NCBI GenBank assembly: GCA_003219175.1
Contig: QHPU01000043.1
Coordinates: forward strand, 1-51,779
Source of the DNA: Verrucomicrobiota bacterium
Lineage (GTDB): Bacteria; Verrucomicrobiota; Verrucomicrobiia; Chthoniobacterales; UBA10450
Direction: 5' to 3'
DNA length: 51,779 nucleotides
How positions within the stretch are numbered: position 1 is the stretch's first letter; the number at the start of each line of letters is the position of its first letter. The notes beneath the pieces are model-generated. The model had not been told where the DNA came from. It searched no databases and worked only from the letters and a program-made list of their open reading frames with translations. A program made the translations under genes and the position numbers. Positions 21,584 through 30,260 of the stretch are shown in pieces.

Positions 21584-24025
21584 ATGATAAACGATCTGCG
21601 ATTTGCCTTTCGACTCCTGCTCAAGAACCGTACCTATACCCTCGTCGCCATCGCGGCGCTCGCTTTTAGCGTTGGCGCAAACACCGCGATTTTTAGCGCC
21701 ATCAATTCGCTCCTCTTGCGCCCGTTGCCGGTCGAGGAGATCGACCGCTTGGTCTATCCCATTGCATTGCGGGAAGGCTTCGATCCCTTCGGATCATCAC
21801 TCATCGAGTACGTCGCGTATCGCGATCGGGGCCACTCATTCGTCAGCAGCGGCGCAGCCGCGCAACGCTCGTTCAATCTGACCGGACACGGCGAGCCGGA
21901 ACGCGTCCGCGGCGCCACGGTGATGGCGACCTACCTCACTACCCTCGGAGTGAAGCCTGCGCTTGGTCGCATCTTCACGGCAGACGAAGATCGGCCGAGT
22001 GGTCCAGCTGTCGTCTTGATCAGTTATGAGTTTTGGCAACGACATTTCGGCGGCAAGGCGGGCGTAATTGGCGAAACCCTGAATCTCGAAGGTCGCAACT
22101 ATAATATCGTGGGAGTACTGCCGCCTGGGTTTGATCTTCCAGGCGCCGCTGAAGTTTGGTTGCCACTTCAGGCTAATATCGACAGCTTGCCTTTAGTAGA
22201 ACGGGCGGCGTCGAACTACGAAATCGCTGCCCGACTGAAACCGGGCGTCCCTCTGAAGCAGGCGGACACCGAATTGAAAGCGATCGCGCGCCAACTTGAA
22301 GGAGAATATCCCGAATTTCGCCGCGGCTGGGGCGTGAAAGTAATTTCCTTGCGTCAGCAACTGCTGGGCGATCTCGAAGGTCGTGTTCACAAGGCGCTGT
22401 TCGCATTGATGGGCGGCGTCGGTTTTCTTTTGCTGATTTGTTGCGCGAACATTGCGAATCTTCAGTTGGCCCGTGGGATCGCCCGGGAACGCGAACTGGC
22501 ACTTCGTCGCGCCCTTGGCGCCAGTCGTGGGCGTCTCGTCAGGCAACTGTTTACCGAGAGCATACTTTTGGCCGTGCTTGGCGGTATTGGCGGATTGCTT
22601 CTGGCGTATTGGCTGGTGCCAGCCCTGGCTGCGCTCAATCCCATCCAAGGGATCTCTCTTGCCGCGTTTTTGCGTCATTTCGAGATTGACGGACGTGTTC
22701 TGAGTTTCGCTTTGGTTGTTTCCCTTCTCGCCGGCGTGATCTCTGGGTTGCTTCCTGCGCTGAAAGGCGCCGGTGCCGATGAATTGATGCCGCGCATTAA
22801 ACAAGGTGATCAACGATCGGGAGGAGCAGCCAGCCGCCAATGGTTGAATTCATTGATCGTCGCCGAGATCGCAATTGCGATGACTCTACTCATCTGCGGC
22901 GGGTTGATCGTGCAAACCTTTCAGCGGCTCCAGCACGTCGATCTTGGATTTCATCCAAAAAATCTCCTGACTTTGAAAATGACTTTGCCGGAGTCGAAGT
23001 ATTCCGAATATCAGAAGCGCGTCGCGTTCAACGATCAGGTGCTCGATCGGATAAAGAATTTATCCGGCGTAGTGTCGGCTGGTAGTACGACCAACATCCC
23101 GCTCGAGCGAGAGATCGCCTACGATGCACGGTTTGAGATCGAAGGCCGTGTGCCTTCTAATCCGAATGAGGTCCTCATCACTTCGCATCGCATCGTTAGT
23201 CCAGACTACCTGAAAACGATAGGTATTACTTTGATGAGCGGTAGATTTATCGACGAAAACGATCGTGCCGGCAGTTTGCCCGTCGTTGTCATCAGCGAGG
23301 AACTCGCCCGCCAAGCGTGGCCAGGACAAGATCCGCTCGGCAAACGGCTGAAGCGTGTCCGGGCTGGCCAGACTTTCCCGTGGATGACCGTCGTCGGCGT
23401 CGTCAAAAACGTGAAAGAGGATCTCTTCAATTACCGGATCAATCGCCCCGTTTGGTATGTGCCCTATGCCCAGGTCGAAAATCATTTTCCGGTCAACCTT
23501 GTCGTCCGGACTAAGAACGATCCGACCTCGCTGACCGCGGCGGCGCGCGAAGCGATCCGCGCAATCGACCCGGATCAACCGGTGTCAAGCGTCATGACGA
23601 TGAATACAAATCTGAGCGGCGTTCTTGTGACGGAACGTTTCAGCGCCGTTCTGATGGCAGCGCTGGCAGGTTCCGGTCTGTTGCTCGCATCAATTGGGCT
23701 CTATGGGGTCATGGCGTATTCCGTCAATCAGCGAACGAGCGAAATTGGGGTGCGCGTGGCGCTTGGGGCACAACCCAGGCACGTTTTTCAGCTCATCATG
23801 GGTCATGGCATGAAATTGACCTTGTTGGGCGTGGCGATCGGATTGCTCGCTGCCTGGAGCGCGACACGACTGCTGGTGAGTTTACTTTTCGGGCTCGGTG
23901 CGCGCGACGCGACCACCTTTAGCGCGATCACCTTGTTACTGGGAATCGTCGGTTTGCTCGCTTGTTATCTCCCCGCGCGGTCGGCCATGCGCCTCAATCC
24001 AGTGGAAGCGCTGCGTTACGAATAG
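21584..24025 (+). CDS. ADOP/MacB-like ABC permease 2
   Basis: This 813-residue permease has the same two-FtsX layout as its neighbour. Start MINDLRFAFRLLLKNRTYTL at ATG 21584 with GAGGAG upstream; the frame continues backward into the previous gene but without family sequence. Key stretches are IANLQLARGIARERELALRRALGASRG (middle) and GLYGVMAYSVNQRTSEIGVRVALGAQ (C-terminal). It ends in RSAMRLNPVEALRYE. The gap to permease 1 is 10 bases and to permease 3 is 4 bases, so translation is likely coupled. NIANLQLARG departs from the NVANLLLAR seen in most of the set. Confidence 0.92.
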   Translation: MINDLRFAFRLLLKNRTYTLVAIAALAFSVGANTAIFSAINSLLLRPLPVEEIDRLVYPIALREGFDPFGSSLIEYVAYRDRGHSFVSSGAAAQRSFNLTGHGEPERVRGATVMATYLTTLGVKPALGRIFTADEDRPSGPAVVLISYEFWQRHFGGKAGVIGETLNLEGRNYNIVGVLPPGFDLPGAAEVWLPLQANIDSLPLVERAASNYEIAARLKPGVPLKQADTELKAIARQLEGEYPEFRRGWGVKVISLRQQLLGDLEGRVHKALFALMGGVGFLLLICCANIANLQLARGIARERELALRRALGASRGRLVRQLFTESILLAVLGGIGGLLLAYWLVPALAALNPIQGISLAAFLRHFEIDGRVLSFALVVSLLAGVISGLLPALKGAGADELMPRIKQGDQRSGGAASRQWLNSLIVAEIAIAMTLLICGGLIVQTFQRLQHVDLGFHPKNLLTLKMTLPESKYSEYQKRVAFNDQVLDRIKNLSGVVSAGSTTNIPLEREIAYDARFEIEGRVPSNPNEVLITSHRIVSPDYLKTIGITLMSGRFIDENDRAGSLPVVVISEELARQAWPGQDPLGKRLKRVRAGQTFPWMTVVGVVKNVKEDLFNYRINRPVWYVPYAQVENHFPVNLVVRTKNDPTSLTAAAREAIRAIDPDQPVSSVMTMNTNLSGVLVTERFSAVLMAALAGSGLLLASIGLYGVMAYSVNQRTSEIGVRVALGAQPRHVFQLIMGHGMKLTLLGVAIGLLAAWSATRLLVSLLFGLGARDATTFSAITLLLGIVGLLACYLPARSAMRLNPVEALRYE

Positions 24026-24029
24026 TCTT

Positions 24030-26489
24030 ATGATCCGCGAAATACGATTTGCATTTCGGCGATTGGCGAGAAGCCCCGGTTTTGTTGTGATCGCGGTCGT
24101 GACCCTGGCGCTGGCGATCGGGGCGAGCTCGGCCGTGCTCAGTCTGGTGAATGCGTTGCTCATCCGGCCTTTGCCGTACCGGGCGCCGCAACAGCTCGTT
24201 TTGCTGTTGCAGCATTTCAAATCGCAGAACCTCGAGCGGATTCCGGTTTCACCGCCAGAGTTCCTCGATTACGAAAGTCGCGCCCAAAACTTCGAGAAGA
24301 TCGGCGCGTTTGGTTATGTCGACTTCAATCTGGCTAGCGGCGACAAACCGGAGCGCATTGCTGGCGCTCGGGTCACAGCCAACGTTTTTCCTTTACTCGG
24401 AGTAATGCCGATCAAAGGAAGGTTTTTTGAACCGGCTGAATGCCAGCTCGGGCGCGACGATGTCATCATCATCAGCGAGCGGCTCTGGCAGAGAAAATTT
24501 AACCGCGACCCGCAAATTCTCGGCACCAAACTGCTGCTCGACGGCAAAGGTTTTACCGTGATCGGGATCATGCCGGCGGGATTCGATTTTCCGTTGCAGC
24601 TTTTTAATCTTGGCGCTGGTGGCCAGTTCGGCGGCCGCGCCGACATCTGGCAGCCGCTCGCTTTCACTGACAAAGAGATAAACATTCGCTACAACCGTAG
24701 TTATTTTATCGTCGGTCGGCTGAAACCGGGCATATTGCTCGCGCACGCACAGGCGGAAATCGAAATGATCAACCGCCAGATGCGCAGCGAGCATAAAGAC
24801 AATTATTCGGACGGCGATAGCTTCGGTGGCGATGTCTATCCATTGCAGGAATTGGCGGTGGCAGGAATGCGTCCCACACTGCTCATTTTGCTCGGTGCCG
24901 TCGCGCTGGTTCTTCTCATCGCTTGCGCCAATCTGACGACGATGCTGCTCGCCCGTGCTGCCGCGCACGAACGCGAGATGGCGATTCGAGTTGCGCTTGG
25001 CGCCGGGCCACTACGTGTGCTCAGACAAGTGCTGACCGAAAGCGTGATGCTGGCACTTCTTGGCGGAATCGCTGGCGTATTGCTTGCCGTTTGGGGTGTC
25101 GATCTCCTGAAAAGCATCGGCGCGCAAACCGTGCCGCGATTGCGTGAAGTCAACCTCGACCTGCGCGTTCTCATAAGTACCTTCGCGATCTCGGTTGGGA
25201 CTGGAATCCTTTTCGGCCTTGTCCCCGGCTTGGCCAGCGCGAAACCGGAACTCACGGAATCCTTAAAAGAAGGTGGGCGCGGTTCGACGGCGGGGAAGAG
25301 TCGCAACCGCTTGCGCAGTGCGCTGGTTATCGCCGAAGTCGCGCTGGCCCTCGTTCTCCTCACCAGCGCCGGCTTGCTCATGAAAAGTTTCGTCCGTCTC
25401 CAGAACGTCAACCCGGGTTTCGATCCCCATCATGTTCTGACGGCGGAGGTGTCGCTCCCGAAGCTGCAATATCCCGACGACAAGGCGATCGTTCGCTTTA
25501 GCGATGAAGCGCAACGGCGGATCGCGACGCTTCCCGGAATTCAGGCCGTCGGTGTGACCACGGTCCTGCCTCTCGCCGGGAGCAACGGTGATTCATCCTT
25601 TGCCATTGAGGGCCGGACGAATGATCGGAAAGCACCAAGTCCAGACGAAGAGAAGCGCGAAGTGTCGCCCGATTACTTTCGCGCTATCGGGACGCCGCTG
25701 ATTAAAGGACGCTTCTTTACCCTCGCCGATAATGCGGATGCTCCACTCGTGATCATTGTCAATCAGGCGTTCGCCAAGAAGTTTTGGCCTAACGAAGACG
25801 CAGTAGGAAAGCGCATCGTCATGGGCGGAATGTCTTCCGACCCCAAATGGATCACGATCGTGGGCATTGTCGGCGACATCAGACATGCCGGGCTGGACAT
25901 TGAGCCGAAGCCGGAAATGTACGTTCCGTTCGCGCAGGACCCGTATAAGTCCATGATCTTCGCCGTCCGCGGGGCGGAGGACCCAACTACACTCGCCTCC
26001 GCCGTCCGCACTCAAATCCAGTCGATCGACCCAGGGCTTCCTCTGGCAAACATCCGAACCTTCTATGCGGTTATCGCGGAATCTGTCGCGCCGCGGCGGC
26101 TGTCGGTCGTCCTGCTCGGAGTGTTTGCGGCGGTCGCTGTGCTTCTGGCGAGCGTTGGAATTTACGGGCTGATGTCGTTTCTGGTTGTGCAGCGTACGCA
26201 CGAGATCGGCGTGCGCATGGCTTTGGGGGCGCAACGCGCCGACGTCATGCGTCTGGTGATTGGTCGGGCTCTAAAGCTAATCGCGATCGGTACCGCTGTC
26301 GGATTAATGATGGCGCTTTTCAGCACGCGGGCGCTGCAAGCTTTGCTTTACCGGGTGAGCGCGATCGATCTGCCGACATTTTTCTTCGTTACGTTTGTCC
26401 TCGCTTTGGTCGCTCTGGCCGCCAGTTATTTGCCGGCGCAACGAGCTACCCGCGCCGATCCCATGGTCGCCCTTAGCCACAATCCCTAA
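24030..26489 (+). CDS. ADOP/MacB-like ABC permease 3
   Basis: This 819-residue permease starts MIREIRFAFRRLARSPGF at ATG 24030, the position matching the family N-terminus. The first periplasmic domain is longer than in permease 2, with an inserted LFNLGAGGQFGGRADIWQPL stretch. FtsX signatures are ANLTTMLLARAAAHEREMAIRVALGAG and GIYGLMSFLVVQRTHEIGVRMALGAQ. The C-terminus RADPMVALSHNP differs from the usual VxALRxE ending of the other permeases. It is followed after two bases by the small secreted protein gene. Confidence 0.92.
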   Translation: MIREIRFAFRRLARSPGFVVIAVVTLALAIGASSAVLSLVNALLIRPLPYRAPQQLVLLLQHFKSQNLERIPVSPPEFLDYESRAQNFEKIGAFGYVDFNLASGDKPERIAGARVTANVFPLLGVMPIKGRFFEPAECQLGRDDVIIISERLWQRKFNRDPQILGTKLLLDGKGFTVIGIMPAGFDFPLQLFNLGAGGQFGGRADIWQPLAFTDKEINIRYNRSYFIVGRLKPGILLAHAQAEIEMINRQMRSEHKDNYSDGDSFGGDVYPLQELAVAGMRPTLLILLGAVALVLLIACANLTTMLLARAAAHEREMAIRVALGAGPLRVLRQVLTESVMLALLGGIAGVLLAVWGVDLLKSIGAQTVPRLREVNLDLRVLISTFAISVGTGILFGLVPGLASAKPELTESLKEGGRGSTAGKSRNRLRSALVIAEVALALVLLTSAGLLMKSFVRLQNVNPGFDPHHVLTAEVSLPKLQYPDDKAIVRFSDEAQRRIATLPGIQAVGVTTVLPLAGSNGDSSFAIEGRTNDRKAPSPDEEKREVSPDYFRAIGTPLIKGRFFTLADNADAPLVIIVNQAFAKKFWPNEDAVGKRIVMGGMSSDPKWITIVGIVGDIRHAGLDIEPKPEMYVPFAQDPYKSMIFAVRGAEDPTTLASAVRTQIQSIDPGLPLANIRTFYAVIAESVAPRRLSVVLLGVFAAVAVLLASVGIYGLMSFLVVQRTHEIGVRMALGAQRADVMRLVIGRALKLIAIGTAVGLMMALFSTRALQALLYRVSAIDLPTFFFVTFVLALVALAASYLPAQRATRADPMVALSHNP

Positions 26490-26491
26490 GA

Positions 26492-27022
26492 ATGAATTCG
26501 AAAATTGTCTTGTTCGTCCTCGGCTTGCTCACCTTTTCGTCCTTGCGTGCAGCAGAAGAAAGCACCGCCGCGAGAGCGTTAAACCAGTTGAAGGCCCTGG
26601 CTGGAAACTGGGAAGGCACTTTTGAATGGACTGGAGCTCGCACTGCAAATGGACCAATGAAGGCAACGTATTACACCACCGGCAATGGCTCAGCGGTGGT
26701 TGAGAATTTAATTACGGAAAACGCCCCCGTTATGACGAGCGTTTATCATCTCGACGGCGCTGACCTGAGGATGACTCATTTTTGCGGGGCCCAAAACCAG
26801 CCCCGCCTGAAGGCAGGACAAATCGATCTCGCGAAAGGCAGCATCGATTTCGATTTTGTCGACATTACAAATCTCCGTGCGCCCGACGCGCCTCACGTCC
26901 GCGGTCTGGAGATGCGTCTGATCGATCCAAACCATCTACGGATAACTTTTCTATTTCAGAGCGGTGACAAGGAAAGTCGGGAGAACATCGTTTTGAAGAG
27001 AGTTGAAACAAAACCTTCCTAA
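26492..27022 (+). CDS. Small secreted protein, possibly DUF1579-like
   Basis: This is a 176-residue protein. The N-terminus MNSKIVLFVLGLLTFSSLRAAEE is a clean signal peptide with cleavage likely after SLRA. The mature part (LNQLKALAGNWEGTFEWTGA..., MKATYYTTGNGSAVVENLI, VYHLDGADLRMTHFCGAQNQPRL) resembles small beta-barrel periplasmic proteins such as DUF1579/lipocalin-like domains: the LAGNWEG motif and the YHLDG/HFC region fit. The exact family is not certain. It is embedded between permease 3 and the second ATPase in the same transcription unit, so a periplasmic partner or cargo-binding role is plausible but inferred. Confidence 0.72.
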   Translation: MNSKIVLFVLGLLTFSSLRAAEESTAARALNQLKALAGNWEGTFEWTGARTANGPMKATYYTTGNGSAVVENLITENAPVMTSVYHLDGADLRMTHFCGAQNQPRLKAGQIDLAKGSIDFDFVDITNLRAPDAPHVRGLEMRLIDPNHLRITFLFQSGDKESRENIVLKRVETKPS

Positions 27023-27044
27023 TACTTCACCATCAGTTTCTAAC

Positions 27045-27707
27045 ATGATCCGGCTACACAACCTCGAACGCTCTTATCCGCTCGGTCGCGGGCAATTATT
27101 TTATGTCTTGCGCGACATCGATCTCGACATCGCTGAGGGCGATTTTGTTTCCATAATGGGCCCCTCGGGCGCGGGCAAATCTACTCTCCTGCACATTCTC
27201 GGGATGCATGATCACGGCTGGACGGGCGAATACTTTTTCGATGAAACCGCAGTGCATCACTTGAAAGCAAAGGAGCGCGCCACTTTGCGGAACCAACAGA
27301 TCGGGTTCGTTTTTCAACAGTATCATCTGCTTGACGATCTAACGGTTTACGAAAACCTCGATATTCCGCTCTCCTATCGCCATTATAGTAAGAGCGAACG
27401 CGCCGCTCTGGTGGCAGACGCGCTCGACCGGTTTCAGATCGTCGGTAAGAAAGATTTATATCCGCGCCAGCTTTCCGGTGGCCAGCAGCAACTGGTCGGA
27501 GTAGCCCGCGCCATCATTGCTGGGCCGAAACTTCTGCTCGCCGATGAGCCAACCGGAAACCTGCATTCCAGCCAGGGCGAAGAAATCATGGAGTTATTTC
27601 GTAGGCTAAATGAAGAAGGAATGACGATCGTGCAGGTCACGCATTCGGAAAAGAACGCGTCCTACGGAAAACGGATCGTGCAACTGCGCGATGGCTGGAT
27701 CGTATGA
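27045..27707 (+). CDS. MacB/LolD-type ABC transporter ATPase (module 2)
   Basis: This 220-residue ATPase starts MIRLHNLERSYPLGRG at ATG 27045. Walker A is GPSGAGKSTLLH, the Q-loop GFVFQQYHLLDDLTVYENLDIPL, signature LSGGQQQLVGVARAI, Walker B LLLADEP and H-loop QVTHSE. Two departures from the first ATPase are visible: the D-loop reads TGNLHS instead of TGNLDS, and the residue after LSGGQQQ is leucine rather than arginine. The protein is also shorter at the C-terminus. The stop overlaps the start of permease 4 by four bases (ATGA), so it is translationally coupled to that permease. Confidence 0.94.
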   Translation: MIRLHNLERSYPLGRGQLFYVLRDIDLDIAEGDFVSIMGPSGAGKSTLLHILGMHDHGWTGEYFFDETAVHHLKAKERATLRNQQIGFVFQQYHLLDDLTVYENLDIPLSYRHYSKSERAALVADALDRFQIVGKKDLYPRQLSGGQQQLVGVARAIIAGPKLLLADEPTGNLHSSQGEEIMELFRRLNEEGMTIVQVTHSEKNASYGKRIVQLRDGWIV

Positions 27708-30127
27708 CGGCTGATCTCAAATACGCTTTCCGAATGCTGGTAAAAGCGCCGGCATTCGCCAGCATCGCGATTCTAACCCTTGCCTTAGGAATCGGTGCGA
27801 ATACCGCCATTTTTAGCCTGATTCATGAGCTTTTCCTTCGCGGACTCCCGTTCAAAGACCCTTCGCGCATCATGCACATCTACGGCGAAGCAAAGGAGCG
27901 CGACCTGAAGCAACTGCCGTTTTCCGTGCCAAAGTTCTGGCATTACCGCGACGGACAAACGGTTTTCTCGAGTGTAGCCGCTGATTGGGGCAATGGTTAC
28001 ATTTTGACCGGACTCGGCGAGCCCGTTCAGGTATTGGGCGAGAACGTCACCGCAAATTATTTCGATCTGCTGGGCATTCGTCCGATTCTTGGTCGCAACT
28101 TTCTTCCACAAGAAGAAATGCACGATGATGTCGCGCTGATTACAGAAAACTTCTGGCGTAAACGACTCAGCTCAGATCCTGGTGTGCTCGGCCGCAGCAT
28201 CGCCCTCAACGGCGTCGTCACGACGATCGTTGGCGTCTTGCCCAATCTCCCGATTTCGTGGTTTGGCCGCGATACGGAAGTATTCACGGTCAAGCCGTTC
28301 GAAAACTCGAACGCGACGAAAGAGCGCATGATGCTTGGCTACAGCTTCATGCGCTGCATCGGACGCCTCAAACCGGACGTCACCATGGAGCAAGCGCAGT
28401 CGGCGATGCCTGCCTTGGTGCAGAGCTATCGTACGCAACACCCCGAGACTGCGGACTGCACTTGGACGTCGGTTCTGGTCAGCGCATCTGAAGACGTGAC
28501 GGGCGACTTGCGACCGGCTTTCGTTACGCTGCTTATCGCAGTCGGTGCTGTCTTGCTGATCGCATGCAGTAACGTCGCAAATTTGCTGCTCGTTCGGTTT
28601 AGCGGTCGCCGCCGCGAGATCGCATTGCGCATGGCTTTGGGAGCTGACCGGCGTGATGTCGTTCGACTGTTCCTTCTCGAAAGTACCACCGTGAGCGTTA
28701 TTGCCGGAATCATTGGGTGGTGCCTTGCGCTCTGGATCGTCGCGCTCGCCCCAAAAATGGCAGGCGACAATGTCCCGCTCGAGAACAGCATCAGCCTGCA
28801 CTGGCCCGTGCTCGTTTTCACCCTGGCGCTTTCACTGCTGACCGGGCTGGCCATGGGATGTTATCCAGCGTGGCAAAGTTCGCGGGCTGATCTCATTGAG
28901 GGATTGAAAGAGAGCATCCGCGCCGTCAGCGGAAGCCGCGGCCAACATCGACTTCGTCGGGGACTCGTTGCCGCCCAGGTTGCTCTCTCCATGGTGTTGC
29001 TTGCCACGGCGGCAATGCTCGCTTCGAGTTTCGTTCGCCTGAGTAATCAGGAAACGGGATTTCGTTCGGACCATGTTTGGGCTGCAGGGATCGGTCTGCC
29101 GGACGGGCGATATCCCGACGCCGCTTCGCGTGGTCGCTTTGCCCAACGTCTGGTGGATGAAGTGCAGGCGTCTCCCGGCGTTGAGACAACAGCGACTGTG
29201 GAAGCTCTTCCGATGAGCGGCAACTATTCGCAGACTCCATATGCGCGCGCCGATGGAAATCCTTTGCCGGTGAATCATCGGCCACTTGGTCTGACGCGAA
29301 GTATTTCGCCGGGATACTTCCAAACGCTACGAATTCCGCTCCTCGCCGGCCGCGATTTCACCGAACGCGACGGTACAGATGCACCGCTCGTCGTGATTTT
29401 AAGCAACTCGACAGCCAAAAAATTGTTCCCGGGCGAGAATCCGCTTGGCAAGCAGCTGCTTTTCGGCGTGGACCATGGCAATGGCCTGATGGCTGAAGTA
29501 ATCGGCGTGGTTGGCGATGTTCGATCGCGCGAACTGGCGAAAGCAAACGATGTCGAGTTCTACCGGCCCTCGCCGCAACGAAGTTTTTCATTTTTCAACC
29601 TGGTCGTCCGCACCTCGGTGAATCCGGAAACCGCCGCGCCCATGGTTCGCGCTGCACTCGACAAGATCGATAAGGAAATTCCGATTCTTCAACCCAACAC
29701 GCTCGACACCATCATCACTCAATCACTGGGACAACGGCGGTTAACGATGGGATTGCTTGGCGCGTTTGCGGGAATTGCATTGTTGCTCGCAGTCGTCGGA
29801 ATTTACGGCGCTGTCGCCTACACGGTGGAACAACGCACCGCCGAGATTGGGGTGCGAATGGCACTCGGCGCTCAGGTCAAAGACGTTTTGCGGCTTGTTG
29901 TCAGGCAGGGCATGAACCCGGTTTTAATCGGATTGGGTCTCGGTCTGGTTGCAATTTTCGGAACCGGCAGATTTCTCACCGCACAACTTTACCAGATCTC
30001 GCCTCATAATCCGATCTTGCTCGCTCTCACCGCCGCCGGGCTGGCAATTGCCGCGCTGCTGGCGTGCTTAGTCCCGGCACGGCGCGCGACATCGATCGAT
30101 CCAATTCAAGCTTTGCGCGCCGAATGA
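27704..30127 (+). CDS. ADOP/MacB-like ABC permease 4
   Basis: This 807-residue permease overlaps the second ATPase gene by four bases. It belongs to a distinct subtype with permease 7 at 35158. Both have ELFLRGLPFK-like starts, share HYR..QT.F in the first periplasmic domain, GRNFLP.EE, TENFWRKR, GVLPNLP.SW and the FtsX stretch LLLVRFSGRRREIALRMA. The C-terminal FtsX domain is GIYGAVAYTVEQRTAEIGVRMALGAQ and the end is TSIDPIQALRAE. ATPase-coupled and closely paralogous to permease 7, it is the most likely direct partner of the second ATPase. The gap that follows (133 bp) is the longest in the cluster. Confidence 0.92.
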   Translation: MTADLKYAFRMLVKAPAFASIAILTLALGIGANTAIFSLIHELFLRGLPFKDPSRIMHIYGEAKERDLKQLPFSVPKFWHYRDGQTVFSSVAADWGNGYILTGLGEPVQVLGENVTANYFDLLGIRPILGRNFLPQEEMHDDVALITENFWRKRLSSDPGVLGRSIALNGVVTTIVGVLPNLPISWFGRDTEVFTVKPFENSNATKERMMLGYSFMRCIGRLKPDVTMEQAQSAMPALVQSYRTQHPETADCTWTSVLVSASEDVTGDLRPAFVTLLIAVGAVLLIACSNVANLLLVRFSGRRREIALRMALGADRRDVVRLFLLESTTVSVIAGIIGWCLALWIVALAPKMAGDNVPLENSISLHWPVLVFTLALSLLTGLAMGCYPAWQSSRADLIEGLKESIRAVSGSRGQHRLRRGLVAAQVALSMVLLATAAMLASSFVRLSNQETGFRSDHVWAAGIGLPDGRYPDAASRGRFAQRLVDEVQASPGVETTATVEALPMSGNYSQTPYARADGNPLPVNHRPLGLTRSISPGYFQTLRIPLLAGRDFTERDGTDAPLVVILSNSTAKKLFPGENPLGKQLLFGVDHGNGLMAEVIGVVGDVRSRELAKANDVEFYRPSPQRSFSFFNLVVRTSVNPETAAPMVRAALDKIDKEIPILQPNTLDTIITQSLGQRRLTMGLLGAFAGIALLLAVVGIYGAVAYTVEQRTAEIGVRMALGAQVKDVLRLVVRQGMNPVLIGLGLGLVAIFGTGRFLTAQLYQISPHNPILLALTAAGLAIAALLACLVPARRATSIDPIQALRAE

Positions 30128-30260
30128 TTCTCTATCACGGCCGAGGTTCGTCTTTCTTTGCGGGTGTTCGCGACAACGGGGCCCCCGCCAGCCTGCTTGC
30201 GGTTAAACAACCCAACCAATCCTGATCGATCCCATGGCACGATAAGAACAGCCGCGTCAC
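30128..30260. other. Largest gap inside the ABC cluster
   Basis: These 133 bp have no gene. A TGGCACG at 30235 is a -24 half of a sigma-54 promoter without the -12 half. A GC-rich segment (GCGGG...CCCCCGC) could form a weak hairpin. An internal promoter or partial terminator could be here, but nothing is convincing. Confidence 0.4.

Noticed and set aside
30235-30253. TGGCACGATAAGAACAGC as a second sigma-54 promoter before permease 5
   Set aside because: The -24 half is good but the -12 position reads GAAC rather than TTGC.
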